Positions 7,702 to 17,498 are shown, counted from the stretch's first letter. The stretch: 64,000 nt of DNA from Dyella sp. GSA-30 (GCF_027924605.1 NZ_AP027042.1:310001-374000); one strand, 5' to 3'. The notes: generated by a model from the letters alone, not told the origin. A program made the numbers and translations.

Positions 7702-9276
7702 ATGACCGATCCCGCGCAAACCTATGAACAGGCACTAGCAGCCTTCAATCGACAGGACTGGCGTGGCTTACTTGAGCACACGGCGAAATTGATTCCGATC
7801 GCTCCGGAACATGCTGGATTGCATTACCTAACCGGGGTAGCGGCACTTGAGTTGCGGATACCGCAGCTCGCCGCACAACATATGGCCCGGGCGACCCAGC
7901 TCGATCCGACAAATAGCCGATACGCCGTCCAGTACGCAAAAACGCTGATCGCCCTGCATAGAACCAGTGAGGCATTGACGGTTGCCAATCGGGCCATGGC
8001 GCTGCAACCGCGGGATGCGGCGACACTCGACACCCTGGGTGTCGTGTTCTCGTTTTGCAACGCGTATGACCGTGCCACGGCCGTCTTTCGCCAGGTTGTG
8101 GAACTGGCCCCCCATGTCGGCCTGTTTCGCTTCAACTACGCCACTGCGCTGATCTCCGCGGGTGAGCTGGCCACTGCGGAGAACGAACTGGAACGCTGCC
8201 TGGAGCTCGAGCCGACGCGATGGAATGCCAACCTGACCTTGGCCCAGATCCGCAAGCAGACGCCATCGAGCAATCACGTTACTCGTTTGGAGAACGCACT
8301 GGCCGGTGCCGGAAGCGATCTTTCGGCAAACATGTATCTCCATCTCGCACTTGCCAAGGAGCTGGAGGATCTGGCGGATTATCCGAATGCTTTCGACCAC
8401 CTCACCAAAGGTAAGACTGCGGCCGGAAAATCGCGTGCTTATTCGAGCGGTCAAGACAAAGAAATTTTCGAGTCCTTGATGACCGCATTTTCCGAGCCTG
8501 TTACCGAGTCGAGAGGCTTTTTGACCGATGAGCCGATTTTTATTATCGGCATGCCCCGCAGCGGAACGACCCTGGTCGAGAGAATCGTAAGCAGCCACCC
8601 GGATGTCTATACCGCGGGCGAGTTGTCTAACTTCAGCGCGGTTCTAAAACAGGCATCTCGAAGCCGGACACCCTTGCTTCTCGATCCCGACACCATTGCA
8701 CACGCAAGCGATCTCGACTGGGAAGCTGTGGGTCGAAGTTATATCGATAGCACCCGACCGCTCACGGGCTCTCGACCCCGGTTCATCGACAAGCTTCCGC
8801 ATAACTTTCTCTATGCAGGCTTTATAGCGAAGGCTTTACCCAAGGCAAAGATCATCTGCCTGCGCCGCAATCCGATGGACTCGTGTCTTAGCAATTTCAG
8901 ACAACTGTTTACGCTTACCTCGCCATTTTTCGATTACACATTCGATTTGCTTGACGTAGGTCGCTACTACATTTTATTCGATCGCCTCATGTCGCATTGG
9001 CGTCGCGTTCTTCCCGGCCGCATCCTGGAGGTCGACTACGAATCCCTGGTCGATGCCCAGGAACAAGGCTCGCGGGAAATCATTTCCTTCTGCGGATTGA
9101 CCTGGGACGACGCCTGTCTGAGGTTTCACGAGAACGCTGCGCCGGTGGCCACGGCCAGCGCAGCACAGGTTCGCGAACCCATGAATCGAAAATCCGTCGA
9201 TCGATGGCGCCGCTATGAGCCGCAACTGGGCGAGCTGAAGGCCCTTTTGCTCGAGGCGGGCATCCCCATCGAATGA
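7702..9276 (+). CDS. TPR-sulfotransferase (second of a tandem pair)
   Basis: 524 residues, exactly the length of its upstream paralogue and similar along its whole length, with the sulfotransferase P-loop GMPRSGTT at the same residues (283-290). The TPR half has clearly diverged more (FNRQDWRGLLEHTAKL, DTLGVVFSFCNAYDRA), whereas stretches such as YIDSTRPLTGS and FIDKLPHNFLYAGFIAKA are identical. That pattern suggests a conserved catalytic reaction with a changing protein or acceptor-binding surface. The ATG at 7702 is preferred to a TTG six bases upstream. The gene ends 11 bp before a bidirectional terminator. Confidence 0.88.
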   Translation: MTDPAQTYEQALAAFNRQDWRGLLEHTAKLIPIAPEHAGLHYLTGVAALELRIPQLAAQHMARATQLDPTNSRYAVQYAKTLIALHRTSEALTVANRAMALQPRDAATLDTLGVVFSFCNAYDRATAVFRQVVELAPHVGLFRFNYATALISAGELATAENELERCLELEPTRWNANLTLAQIRKQTPSSNHVTRLENALAGAGSDLSANMYLHLALAKELEDLADYPNAFDHLTKGKTAAGKSRAYSSGQDKEIFESLMTAFSEPVTESRGFLTDEPIFIIGMPRSGTTLVERIVSSHPDVYTAGELSNFSAVLKQASRSRTPLLLDPDTIAHASDLDWEAVGRSYIDSTRPLTGSRPRFIDKLPHNFLYAGFIAKALPKAKIICLRRNPMDSCLSNFRQLFTLTSPFFDYTFDLLDVGRYYILFDRLMSHWRRVLPGRILEVDYESLVDAQEQGSREIISFCGLTWDDACLRFHENAAPVATASAAQVREPMNRKSVDRWRRYEPQLGELKALLLEAGIPIE

Positions 9277-9286
9277 ATTCAAGCAC

Positions 9287-9320
9287 AAAAAAAAGCCCCG
9301 CTATCCGCGGGGCTTTTTTT
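9287..9320. terminator. Bidirectional intrinsic terminator
   Basis: GCCCCGC/GCGGGGC stem (9295-9301 and 9307-9313) with a 5-base loop, an A-run on the left and seven Ts on the right. It serves both the rightward sulfotransferase gene and the leftward TonB receptor gene. Confidence 0.92.
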
Positions 9321-9334
9321 CAATCAAAGGCAGA

Positions 9335-12163
9335 TCAGTTTGCCTTGCCGAACTTGTAAGTCGCCTGGACGTAATAAGCGCGACCGTTCACGTTGTAGTT
9401 GAGCGAGTTGTACGGTGTGCCCTCGGTACCCGGATAGCTATGATCTACCGGCGGCATGTTGTTGAACACGTTATCCACCAGGAACGACAAGGCCAGGTTA
9501 TCGGTCGGGTTGAACGTCACACTCGCGTTGTAAACGAACCACGGCGCAAGCTTGCCAGCGTTCGGCGCACCGTAGCCCACCTGGGTCGCGACAAAGTTCG
9601 GCGTCGAACCATAGCGATTGCCATAGAGGGTGGTGCTCCACTTGTCATACGTCCAGGTGATCGACGCATTGACCTTGGTCTTGAAATCCGTGCTGAACTC
9701 CGGATCGCGCAACTCGTCGATCGGCGGGTCGCCAGGGAACTGCTCAAGCTCGTGCTTCAACACGTTGCTGTAAGAAGTATTGAACGACAGCTTTCCGAAG
9801 CGGCCGATGTCCTGGATATAACCGAAGTTCGCCACGACCGCGTTCACCAGTTCCTGCGATACGTTCACCTTCGGCGTATAGATGGACTGAATCGTGCCCA
9901 GATGTACGCCATCGGTCGACGGGCCACGGGTGATCGAGGCCACGGCATTCAGACAGGTCGGCGAGTTCGGATCGATCTGGCCGATGCTGCACTGATATTC
10001 CTTCAGCGACAGGTTATCCGCGAACTGAGGCGCGACCTCGTTCTTGATGTTGTAGTGGTAGTAATCCACGCTCAACGACATCTGCGGCAGCGGCGCAAGG
10101 ACGAAGCCGTAGTTCCACACCTTGGCCGTGATCGGCTTCAGCGTCGGATCACCGTTGGTGGTGCCGAAGTACTGAACGGAACTGTACTTGGGCTTACACG
10201 CTGCGATCTTGTCCGGGGTCGCGCCGTCAATGGCGCAGTTCGTGTAGTCGGTCACGAAAGAGTAGCTACCGCTCTGGCCCTGGAACTCATCGGCGAGCGT
10301 AGGCACCTTGAATGCCGTGCCGTACTTGCCACGGATCAGCAGCATTTCGAACGGACGGAACTCCAGACCGATGTTGTACGTGCCATGGTCCACGTCCTTG
10401 TTCAGAACCTTGTAGTTGTCATAGCGACCGGACAGATCGACCGTCAACATCGAGGTGATCGGTGCGCTGAACTCGGCGGTGGTCGCCCAACGCGAACGAT
10501 GGCCCGCACCCTGCACGTCGGTGAAACCCCAGACTTGGTTGTTCAGTACACGCGCGTCCGGCGAGTAATCCCAACCCTGGTTGCCGCCTTCAGCCACGAT
10601 CGCCAAGCCGGCGTCGCCGCCGGGCAGGGAGAACAGCGACGCGTTGGTGATCTGCGCGCGCAGCATGTTGTCCCACGTCTTTGAACGTGTCGAGGTATAG
10701 CCCGTGAAGCTGTCAAAATCAGCCTGGGAGACCGGCTGATAGAAAGCATTGTAGTTGGGCGAAAACACCGGGTAGTAGTTGAACAGCGGGTCCAGACCCT
10801 GCTGCGGGCCCAACACATGGCTCTGGAAGTAGGCGTCGATCGGCCCCTTGAAGCGCTGGAACGTGCGCGACAACAGTTGATCCTGAGAATGCGTGAAGCC
10901 GAGGTCGTAGTCCCACTTCGAAGATCCGAACGTACCCTTGACACCCAGATTGAGGTTGTAGGAGTTCTCGGTGTTTTTGTCTTCGATGTTCTTATAGCCA
11001 CCCACTTCCTCGGGCGAGAAAGCGTGCTGCAGCAGCACCAGATCTTGCAGCTTCTGATCGTAGATCAGGCCATAGTCCTGGGTGCTCCAGAACATGAAGT
11101 TGGAGCCCGGCTGATACTTCTGTTCGTCGTAGTTGTAGAGCAGATCGCCATACAACTGGACGTTGTCGTTCACGTCGAACGTTGCATGGGTATAAAGGTT
11201 GGCCGTCTTTTGATCCGTGGTCAGCGTGGCATAGCCCGGGCTGACAAACTCGCCGCAATAATTGCCGCTGCCCGCACGGCTCTGGTACGCCGTTTTGCCG
11301 CCATATAGGCTGCTTACGTTGGAGCAGCCAACGCCGGGATTGAGCACGTTCGGGTCCTGATAACCGGTACCCTGATATTCGCTCAGCACCAGATAGTCAC
11401 GGCTGGCCACCGCCGGGCTGGTGCCCTGCTGGTAGTACTGCCGGGTCAGGCTGCGATCGAAGCCCCAGATGGGCTGCGTGCTTTCGAACTGCACGCCGGC
11501 CAACACGTTCAGCTTGCCCCAGGTAAAGCTGTCGGCCAGGTACACGCGGCGATCAGCGCCACCGCCATCCTTGTGCCAGCCGTAGCGCACATCGAGCACC
11601 GGCGCATCGAGCTTCTTCTTCAGCACGATGTTGATGACGCCTGCGATAGCGTCCGAACCGTACAGCGACGATTGGCCGCCCGGCAGGATGTCGATGTGAT
11701 CGACCATCTCGACCGGCAGGCCGCTCAAGTTATTGAAGGCGTCACTACCGTTGTAGAGTGCCGGGAAGTCACCCATCGGGCGACCGTCGATCAGGTATTT
11801 CACGAAGCCGACCGGCAAACCGAAAATGCTGAGGGTCTGCGCCGTCTGGGTGAAGCCGCCCGAGAAGTTCGCACCCTGCACCGCGCCCGTCGCGAACGAC
11901 GATTGCTGCAGCGCCTCGGCGACTGTGGTGAAGCCCTTGGCCTTCAGGTCACTGGCTGTGATGGTGATAACCGGCGTAGCCGTTTCAACCTGGGTCTGCG
12001 GAATCAGCGAGCCGGTAACCGTAACGGCTTCGAGTTTCTTGGCCTTGCTGGCATCGGCCGACTGATCACTTTGCGTGTCTTGCGGTGCACCAGCAGCGTA
12101 CGCGCTGGAATAGCCAACCGCCAAAGCCACCAAAACGGCAGCCGAAAGCTTGGACTTCAACAT
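9335..12163 (-). CDS. TonB-dependent receptor
   Basis: 942-residue outer-membrane active transporter. Signal peptide to about AYA (residue 23), then a linker and the TonB-box-like LEAVTVTGS. The plug domain shows DLKAKGFTTVAEALQQ, KYLIDGRPMG and the classic DILPGGQSSLYGSDAIAGVINIV. About 750 residues of beta-barrel follow, ending YYVQATYKF plus four extra residues, so the terminal aromatic is not the last residue. AGGGGAG stands seven bases before the ATG. The ligand is unknown; no ABC importer, TonB/ExbBD or Fur-type regulator is adjacent. Leftward, ending at a shared terminator. Confidence 0.93.
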   Translation of the reverse strand: MLKSKLSAAVLVALAVGYSSAYAAGAPQDTQSDQSADASKAKKLEAVTVTGSLIPQTQVETATPVITITASDLKAKGFTTVAEALQQSSFATGAVQGANFSGGFTQTAQTLSIFGLPVGFVKYLIDGRPMGDFPALYNGSDAFNNLSGLPVEMVDHIDILPGGQSSLYGSDAIAGVINIVLKKKLDAPVLDVRYGWHKDGGGADRRVYLADSFTWGKLNVLAGVQFESTQPIWGFDRSLTRQYYQQGTSPAVASRDYLVLSEYQGTGYQDPNVLNPGVGCSNVSSLYGGKTAYQSRAGSGNYCGEFVSPGYATLTTDQKTANLYTHATFDVNDNVQLYGDLLYNYDEQKYQPGSNFMFWSTQDYGLIYDQKLQDLVLLQHAFSPEEVGGYKNIEDKNTENSYNLNLGVKGTFGSSKWDYDLGFTHSQDQLLSRTFQRFKGPIDAYFQSHVLGPQQGLDPLFNYYPVFSPNYNAFYQPVSQADFDSFTGYTSTRSKTWDNMLRAQITNASLFSLPGGDAGLAIVAEGGNQGWDYSPDARVLNNQVWGFTDVQGAGHRSRWATTAEFSAPITSMLTVDLSGRYDNYKVLNKDVDHGTYNIGLEFRPFEMLLIRGKYGTAFKVPTLADEFQGQSGSYSFVTDYTNCAIDGATPDKIAACKPKYSSVQYFGTTNGDPTLKPITAKVWNYGFVLAPLPQMSLSVDYYHYNIKNEVAPQFADNLSLKEYQCSIGQIDPNSPTCLNAVASITRGPSTDGVHLGTIQSIYTPKVNVSQELVNAVVANFGYIQDIGRFGKLSFNTSYSNVLKHELEQFPGDPPIDELRDPEFSTDFKTKVNASITWTYDKWSTTLYGNRYGSTPNFVATQVGYGAPNAGKLAPWFVYNASVTFNPTDNLALSFLVDNVFNNMPPVDHSYPGTEGTPYNSLNYNVNGRAYYVQATYKFGKAN

Positions 12164-12544
12164 TGGTAACTCCCCTAAAGCTTTTCTACTTGAAGATTTC
12201 CGAGGGAGCCTCCTCCTGGCTTCCCTTCCCTCGAAACGTGGCGCGACGAGGCCCGTGTCCCCTTATGTGCCTGACCCCAAATTCAGACAGTCGTGCTTGA
12301 CAACTGTTTAACATGGACATTTCGCGCACGCAACATTTTGTTGTGATTTTTTCACACCCTCAAACAGGTAGGGTTTTTTATAACCCTCTGTATTTGCTTA
12401 CCAATATAGGTTTCGCGAAACTTACGGCGATATCGCCTGTGCCAAATGGCACATGGCTCCGAACCATCCGGGAAAACAAAAAAGCCGCACGGACTCGAGG
12501 TCCGTGCGGCTTGATATGGCCCCGCCCAAAGGCAGGCCTGGTGT
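12164..12544. other. 381-bp palindrome-rich spacer between two TonB receptor genes
   Basis: No gene. It holds the promoter region of the 942-residue receptor and, from 12370 to 12452, four inverted repeats in close succession: AGGGTT/AACCCT, the perfect palindromes GTTTCGCGAAAC (12410-12421) and GGCGATATCGCC (12426-12437), and GTGCCA-AA-TGGCAC (12439-12452). A terminator for the upstream receptor gene follows at 12473-12510. Confidence 0.6.
12473..12510 (-). terminator. Intrinsic terminator of the Oar-like receptor gene
   Basis: Perfect 11-bp stem GCCGCACGGAC/GTCCGTGCGGC with a 5-base loop. On the minus strand it is followed by a T-rich run (TTTTTTGTTTT), 35 bp after the stop codon of the leftward receptor gene. 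Confidence 0.9.
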
Positions 12545-15500
12545 TTACAGCGAGAAGTCGTATTCCGCGTTGAGCTGCACGTAACGCGGCGGCTGGAACC
12601 CGGTCGGGGTCAGGAAGGTCGACGAATTGAACGTGCTGCCGGCGATACCCAGGTCCGAATTGTAGTTCGCGTTCTGGATTTCGTTGACGGTCAACACCTG
12701 GTGCTTGTTGAACACGTTGAACACGGTCGCACGCAGCGTCACGCCCTTGGCCCACTGCGGCTTATACGAACCGTTGAGGTCCAGCTGCCAGTAGTTCGGC
12801 GTGGTGCCGATCGAACCGCGCGGCGCGGTGTGACCGTTCGTACCGTCGGCAGCCGTGCAATACAGGTACGCCGAGGCGCCACCCGAACCGTAACCGCCGA
12901 TCACGTTATCGATCGGCGCATCGCCGTAGCAGTTCTCCGGACGACCGGACTGCCAGACGAAGTTCGCGCCCAGCTGCCACTCGTTGGTGATGTTCCACGC
13001 ACCGAACGCCTTCAGCGTGTGACGGCGATCGTTCGGCTGATTGCCGTTGGCACCGGTCATGAGTTCCGGATAGTCGAACAGCTCCGATGTACCCGTGTCG
13101 GCCTGACCGATGTTCGAGTCCACCAGACCTTCCGAGTTACCCCAGGACTTGGCCCACACGTAAGAGACGTTCAGATAGAACTTGTCGTCGAAGTTCTTTT
13201 CCGCCGTCAACTGCAGGGCGTAGTAGTCACGCTTGTACTTGGGCTCGCCGAGCTGGGCCGCGCTCAGGTGAACCGGATAGAGCTGGCTGCTGCCCGCCAT
13301 CAACGGCAGCTGCAGGTTGATACCGCTGCCCGGATTGAAGATATAGCAACCCGGCAAGCCCGGATTGTCACCCGGAGGCGACAGCGAGTTCGGATCCAGA
13401 GCCATGCCATACGTGGCGTTGGCATATGCGGCGACCGGACGGAAGTCGCAGGTGTCGTCGATACCCGTCAACACCTTGCGATAGATCGCCTTGGCACCCA
13501 GCGTCCAGCCGGCGAGCTGCTGCTGGCCACCCAGGATGAACTCACGCTGCTTGAAGGGCTTGAGACCGGACGAAGCGACCGACTGCGCGGGCGGCGTCAC
13601 ACCGGTTTCGCCGTTGGCATAGAGCGGATCGCCGATCGGGGTCAGGCCTTGCGGCACGCCGGTCGTCGGATCGATGCTCGTGTAGTTGTAGGTCTGGATG
13701 CGATACAGCGAAGCGGCTGCGCCACGGATAGCCACGCCCGCATCGACCGGCAGCGAGTAGTCACCGGCGCTGGCATACAGCTTGGTCGAGGAATCGCCAT
13801 TCACGTCCCAGGACACGCCCAGGCGCGGTTGGAGATTGTGACCCTGGCTGAGGTAGGTCTGGCCCAGGCCATTGCGGTTGTTGAACTGGTCGTTGCGCAA
13901 GCCCAGACGCGCGACGAAGTTGTCCGTGACGTGCCACATGTCTTGCACATACTCGGCACGCTGCGTGATACCCACCTTGGCGCCCGTCGCGAACACCGTC
14001 TGGGTGACGGTGTTGTCCGCCGGAGACGCGCCCGAGGTCGGCGACAGCGGGTCGTACTCGTACAGAGCGCCGCCTTCGTAGACGGTACCCGTATTGGACT
14101 TGGTCACATCACGCGTGAAACCGCCGGACAGTTCGTGGTCGCCCACTTTCCACTGCAGGTCGATACGGCCGCTGGAACGGGAGTCTTCGCCGTTTGCACT
14201 GGTGAGCGAACCACCTGGCACGAAAGCGCACGACTGGATCGGCGCGAGCTGGCCCGCGACGACCGGATTGCGCCGGTCGTTGATCGCCGGGCAACCGGGC
14301 GCGAACGGGGCGTCGGCAAGGACGCCATCGTAGCTTTCCACCGTGCCGTTCGCCGAGACGGCGGTATTGATGCGCTTGTTCTTGCTCTTGCCGTACTGCA
14401 CCTGGACGTTGAAGCTGTCAGTGATGTAGCCGGTGTACTTGAGAATATTGGTCTGGCCACCGGCTTTCTGGTTGTACACACCCTGTTGATCGAAATGATA
14501 GGGGTTGTTGTTCGCGTCGAAACCGTAGTTGTAGACGTCCGTGCTGTAGTGACGGGTATCGCTGAAACCGGTGTACTCGAGGATGTTGTCCTCGTTGATG
14601 TTCCAGTTCAGCTTGACCAGGTAGTACGGATCTTTTTCTTCCGTCTGCTGGAAGCCGCCGCCATTGGTGCCGCCATCAGGAATGTAGGTGCCGTAGCTCT
14701 GGTCGTTGGTCTTGGTCTGACTGACCAGGGCAAAGATGAACAACTTGTCCTTGATCAGCGGACCGCCCAACCAGGCGCTCCAGCGATTGCTGAAGTCGAC
14801 CGGGCTACCGGGCGTGTTGCTGTTGGCGGAGGCATAGTTGCGATTGCCGCTATTGACCTGCTGCAATGTACCGTTGTTCTTGTACACCGTCGGGAAGCTG
14901 CCCTGCAGACCGATCGGATTCCAGGTGTCGTCGATACCACCCTTCCACTCGTTCGTACCCTGCTTGGTCTGGATCGAGATCACACCGCCGGTGGAGTTGC
15001 CGTATTCCGGACCGAACGCGCCATCCTGGATGTTTTCCGAGTCGATCGCTTCATACGGCACCTGCGCGAAGCTAAGCGAATCGAACTGGTTGGTGACGTT
15101 GAAGCCGTTGACGTAGTACGAGTTCTCCGCAACGGACGAACCGCCGAAGGACGCCAGGTTACCGAAAGCCGAGTCGCCACGCGTCACACCTGGCGCGAGC
15201 AATGCCGCAGCCGTCACGTTGCGGGCGATAGGGAGCGACTTGAGCTGATCGGCCGTGAAGGTGGTGGTGGTCTGCACGGAGGACACGTCGATCGCCGGAA
15301 GGGCATTGGCCTGGACGGTGATCGAACCCAGCTGGGTCGCATTGGCGCTCGCCGCTGCTACCGCGGTACCGGCATCCAGATTGAAGCCGGTACCGGCCGA
15401 AACGGTGATGTCGCGCGTAACCGTCTGGCCTTTTTGCGGATAACTGATGTGATAGTTGCCCGGGACAAGCGCCGCGGCACGGAAACGGCCATCGTTATCG

Positions 15501-15685
15501 GCCGTGATGGTGCGTACCTGGCCACTGCTCACATTGGTCAGCTGCACCTGCGCGCCAGGATCGGCCGTACCGTAGGCGATACCCACGGTGCTCTGCGCCA
15601 TGACGGCGCCACCATAGACGCCCAGCGCCAGGGCAACGGACAAAACAATCTTCTTACGCGCGAAACGTGCGTACTGCATAGACAT
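12545..15685 (-). CDS. Oar-like TonB-dependent receptor with N-terminal carboxypeptidase-regulatory-like domain
   Basis: 1046 residues. Signal peptide (LSVALALGVYGGAVMAQ) followed by an 80-residue beta-sandwich of the CarboxypepD_reg type (DPGAQVQLTNVSSGQVRTIT, LVPGNYHISY), then the plug (LPIARNVTAAALLAPGVTRG, NSTGGVISIQTKQGTNEW) and a large barrel ending VQLNAEYDFSL. Oar-type proteins export or import large substrates and often act with secreted proteases; the substrate here is unknown. I chose ATG 15685, with GGGGAG seven bases upstream, over an in-frame start 51 bases earlier. An internal ATG two codons later is also possible. Confidence 0.92.
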   Translation of the reverse strand: MSMQYARFARKKIVLSVALALGVYGGAVMAQSTVGIAYGTADPGAQVQLTNVSSGQVRTITADNDGRFRAAALVPGNYHISYPQKGQTVTRDITVSAGTGFNLDAGTAVAAASANATQLGSITVQANALPAIDVSSVQTTTTFTADQLKSLPIARNVTAAALLAPGVTRGDSAFGNLASFGGSSVAENSYYVNGFNVTNQFDSLSFAQVPYEAIDSENIQDGAFGPEYGNSTGGVISIQTKQGTNEWKGGIDDTWNPIGLQGSFPTVYKNNGTLQQVNSGNRNYASANSNTPGSPVDFSNRWSAWLGGPLIKDKLFIFALVSQTKTNDQSYGTYIPDGGTNGGGFQQTEEKDPYYLVKLNWNINEDNILEYTGFSDTRHYSTDVYNYGFDANNNPYHFDQQGVYNQKAGGQTNILKYTGYITDSFNVQVQYGKSKNKRINTAVSANGTVESYDGVLADAPFAPGCPAINDRRNPVVAGQLAPIQSCAFVPGGSLTSANGEDSRSSGRIDLQWKVGDHELSGGFTRDVTKSNTGTVYEGGALYEYDPLSPTSGASPADNTVTQTVFATGAKVGITQRAEYVQDMWHVTDNFVARLGLRNDQFNNRNGLGQTYLSQGHNLQPRLGVSWDVNGDSSTKLYASAGDYSLPVDAGVAIRGAAASLYRIQTYNYTSIDPTTGVPQGLTPIGDPLYANGETGVTPPAQSVASSGLKPFKQREFILGGQQQLAGWTLGAKAIYRKVLTGIDDTCDFRPVAAYANATYGMALDPNSLSPPGDNPGLPGCYIFNPGSGINLQLPLMAGSSQLYPVHLSAAQLGEPKYKRDYYALQLTAEKNFDDKFYLNVSYVWAKSWGNSEGLVDSNIGQADTGTSELFDYPELMTGANGNQPNDRRHTLKAFGAWNITNEWQLGANFVWQSGRPENCYGDAPIDNVIGGYGSGGASAYLYCTAADGTNGHTAPRGSIGTTPNYWQLDLNGSYKPQWAKGVTLRATVFNVFNKHQVLTVNEIQNANYNSDLGIAGSTFNSSTFLTPTGFQPPRYVQLNAEYDFSL

Positions 15686-16322
15686 GTAGGTACTCCCCTC
15701 GAAAATCTCGAAAAAAAGCAAAAAACCTAACAGCAAAAATTCGGCTAGGTGTTCTTGTGTCGGCCCTGGTTAATTCGCCTGCTCAGTACCCCACCGACGC
15801 AGCGCGAATACCCTCCACCACAGGGCCGCTTGATCCCGAGAATACGTATTCAAGAGAAATGTTCAAGTTTCGTTTTTTTCTCACGAAACCCCTATATTTT
15901 GCGCCTTTTTTTTCAAGTTCTTGCCATCGAAACTTCTTGTGATTCGCTTTTTCTTTCGATGGCTAAAATGTTTATTTTTATATCCGCGCAATAGCCGATA
16001 AATAAAATGGACTGTAATTTAAATATCGATTTATTCAGCCCATAAATCAGGCAATGAAATTTCGGAAATGCAAAGGCAGTGAACCTCGCCAGATTCGAGC
16101 GATAGCAACGGTCACGGGCAACATCGCCTTCATCGTCTGCGGTGGATCGTGTTTTTCGATCGGATGTCCGCCAGGGTGAAATCATGCCTGGCCGCCGGGG
16201 CACGGTTTATGCGCAGACACATCGGCAAATTAGCTAACGAGTCTATCGTTTCAACTGCAACAATATCCTGCGATTCGCTTCAACTTGCGGACCCAGCCTT
16301 TGCGATCGACCATTCTTGCGTA
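15686..16322. other. 637-bp AT-rich non-coding region
   Basis: No gene supported. It contains the 10-bp palindrome AATACGTATT (15841-15850) and an inverted repeat GTTTCGT-N9-ACGAAAC (15867-15889), about 180-200 bp upstream of the Oar-like receptor start. The stretch from about 15890 to 16070 is far richer in A+T than the rest of the window, as expected of a strong promoter region or nucleoid-protein target. A 96-codon minus-strand frame across it has no coding character. Confidence 0.55.
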
Positions 16323-17354
16323 TCAGACGAGCCTCTCCTGCTCCAGCTCACTCTTGAGATACGCGTAATAGATAGGCGCGGCGATCAGTCCGGCCAGCCC
16401 GAATGCGGCCTCCATCACCAGCATGGCAATCAGCAGTTCCCACGCCCGTGCTCGAATCTGCGTGCCGACGATGCGCGCATTGAGGAAGTACTCGAGCTTG
16501 TGGATCAGTATCAGGAAAGCCAGCGCCGCGACGCCTACCCATAGCGATACCGACAGCCCGACGACGGTGATGGCGGTGTTGGAGATCAGGTTGCCGATCA
16601 CGGGCAAAAGGCCGGCGAGGAAGGTCACCAGGATCAAGGTCTTGGTCAGCGGCAGATGGATACCGGCCAAGGGCAGCACAACGACCAGGAAAATCGCGGT
16701 GAAGACCGTATTGACGACTGAAATCTTGATCTGCGCGAACACGATGTTGTGAAACGCCTCGGCCAGCCGCTGACAACGCAGCCCCATGGCGGCGGCCAGC
16801 GGGCCGACCTGATGCGCTGGCCGTGCACGGCTCAAGGCGACGATCGCACCAAGTACCAGGCCGATAAGAATATGCACCAGGGCGCGTGCGGCACCCTTGC
16901 CCAGCAACTGCAAGCTGCTTGCATGCTTGCGGGTCAGCTCCAACGCCATGATGCGCAGATCGTCGACGCTGTCGGGAAGCCAACCGGTGATCGACGGCGG
17001 AAGTTGCTGGCGGGCCTTTTCGACCAGCGGCATCAGCTGGACCTGCCACAGCTGCTCGGGATTGCCGATCTCGTTGCGCAAAAAGCTGACGGTGCTAAGA
17101 ATCAGCAGCATCAGCAGGCCGACCACGATCGCGCCAAGCACCGCCACCACCAGCACGCGTGCGCGATCGCTGGGGATGCGCCGCCCCAGCAACGGCGCCA
17201 GCGACTGCACCAGCTCGAATACCAGCAGCCCGGCCAGCAACGCCGGCAACAGGTGCAGCAGCAGGATCAACAGCAGGCCCAGGCCCACCAGGATGTAGCT
17301 GGCGACGGTGATGACAGGCTGCGCGGGGCGCGGGGCGGGCTGATGAAGGTCCAT
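16323..17354 (-). CDS. AI-2E family transporter (PerM-like permease)
   Basis: 343-residue inner-membrane protein with about seven to eight hydrophobic segments (YILVGLGLLLILLLHLLP, VLVVAVLGAIVVGLLMLLIL, GAIVALSRARP, TVFTAIFLVVVLPLAGIHLP, LVTFLAGLLPVIGNLISNTA). The 'LPVIGNLISN' and 'P.AG..LPL' stretches are typical of the AI-2E transporter/UPF0118 family. Reported roles vary from autoinducer export to Na+/H+ antiport, so the substrate is uncertain. It stands alone, divergent from the acid phosphatase gene. Confidence 0.88.
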   Translation of the reverse strand: MDLHQPAPRPAQPVITVASYILVGLGLLLILLLHLLPALLAGLLVFELVQSLAPLLGRRIPSDRARVLVVAVLGAIVVGLLMLLILSTVSFLRNEIGNPEQLWQVQLMPLVEKARQQLPPSITGWLPDSVDDLRIMALELTRKHASSLQLLGKGAARALVHILIGLVLGAIVALSRARPAHQVGPLAAAMGLRCQRLAEAFHNIVFAQIKISVVNTVFTAIFLVVVLPLAGIHLPLTKTLILVTFLAGLLPVIGNLISNTAITVVGLSVSLWVGVAALAFLILIHKLEYFLNARIVGTQIRARAWELLIAMLVMEAAFGLAGLIAAPIYYAYLKSELEQERLV

Positions 17355-17498
17355 GGATCGGCCGCATAGGAAATTGCGGGGAGTCTGTCAGTACCTCGCC
17401 GCTATCGCCAGCCCTGCCACCCCGGGATCTGTTCAGACACAGTGCTGTCGTAAACTTTAGCGAGATTATCCGTTTGTCTCAGCCACAGGGTCCAAAGC

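Noticed and set aside
12701-15730. 1009-codon plus-strand open frame opposite the Oar-like receptor
   Set aside because: It is the antisense of a gene with clear TonB-receptor domains; GC-biased codons in high-GC genomes leave long stop-free antisense frames. No start signal or homology-like pattern.
15913-16203. 96-codon minus-strand frame in the AT-rich spacer
   Set aside because: No ribosome binding site, unusual composition, and no signal of a protein fold.
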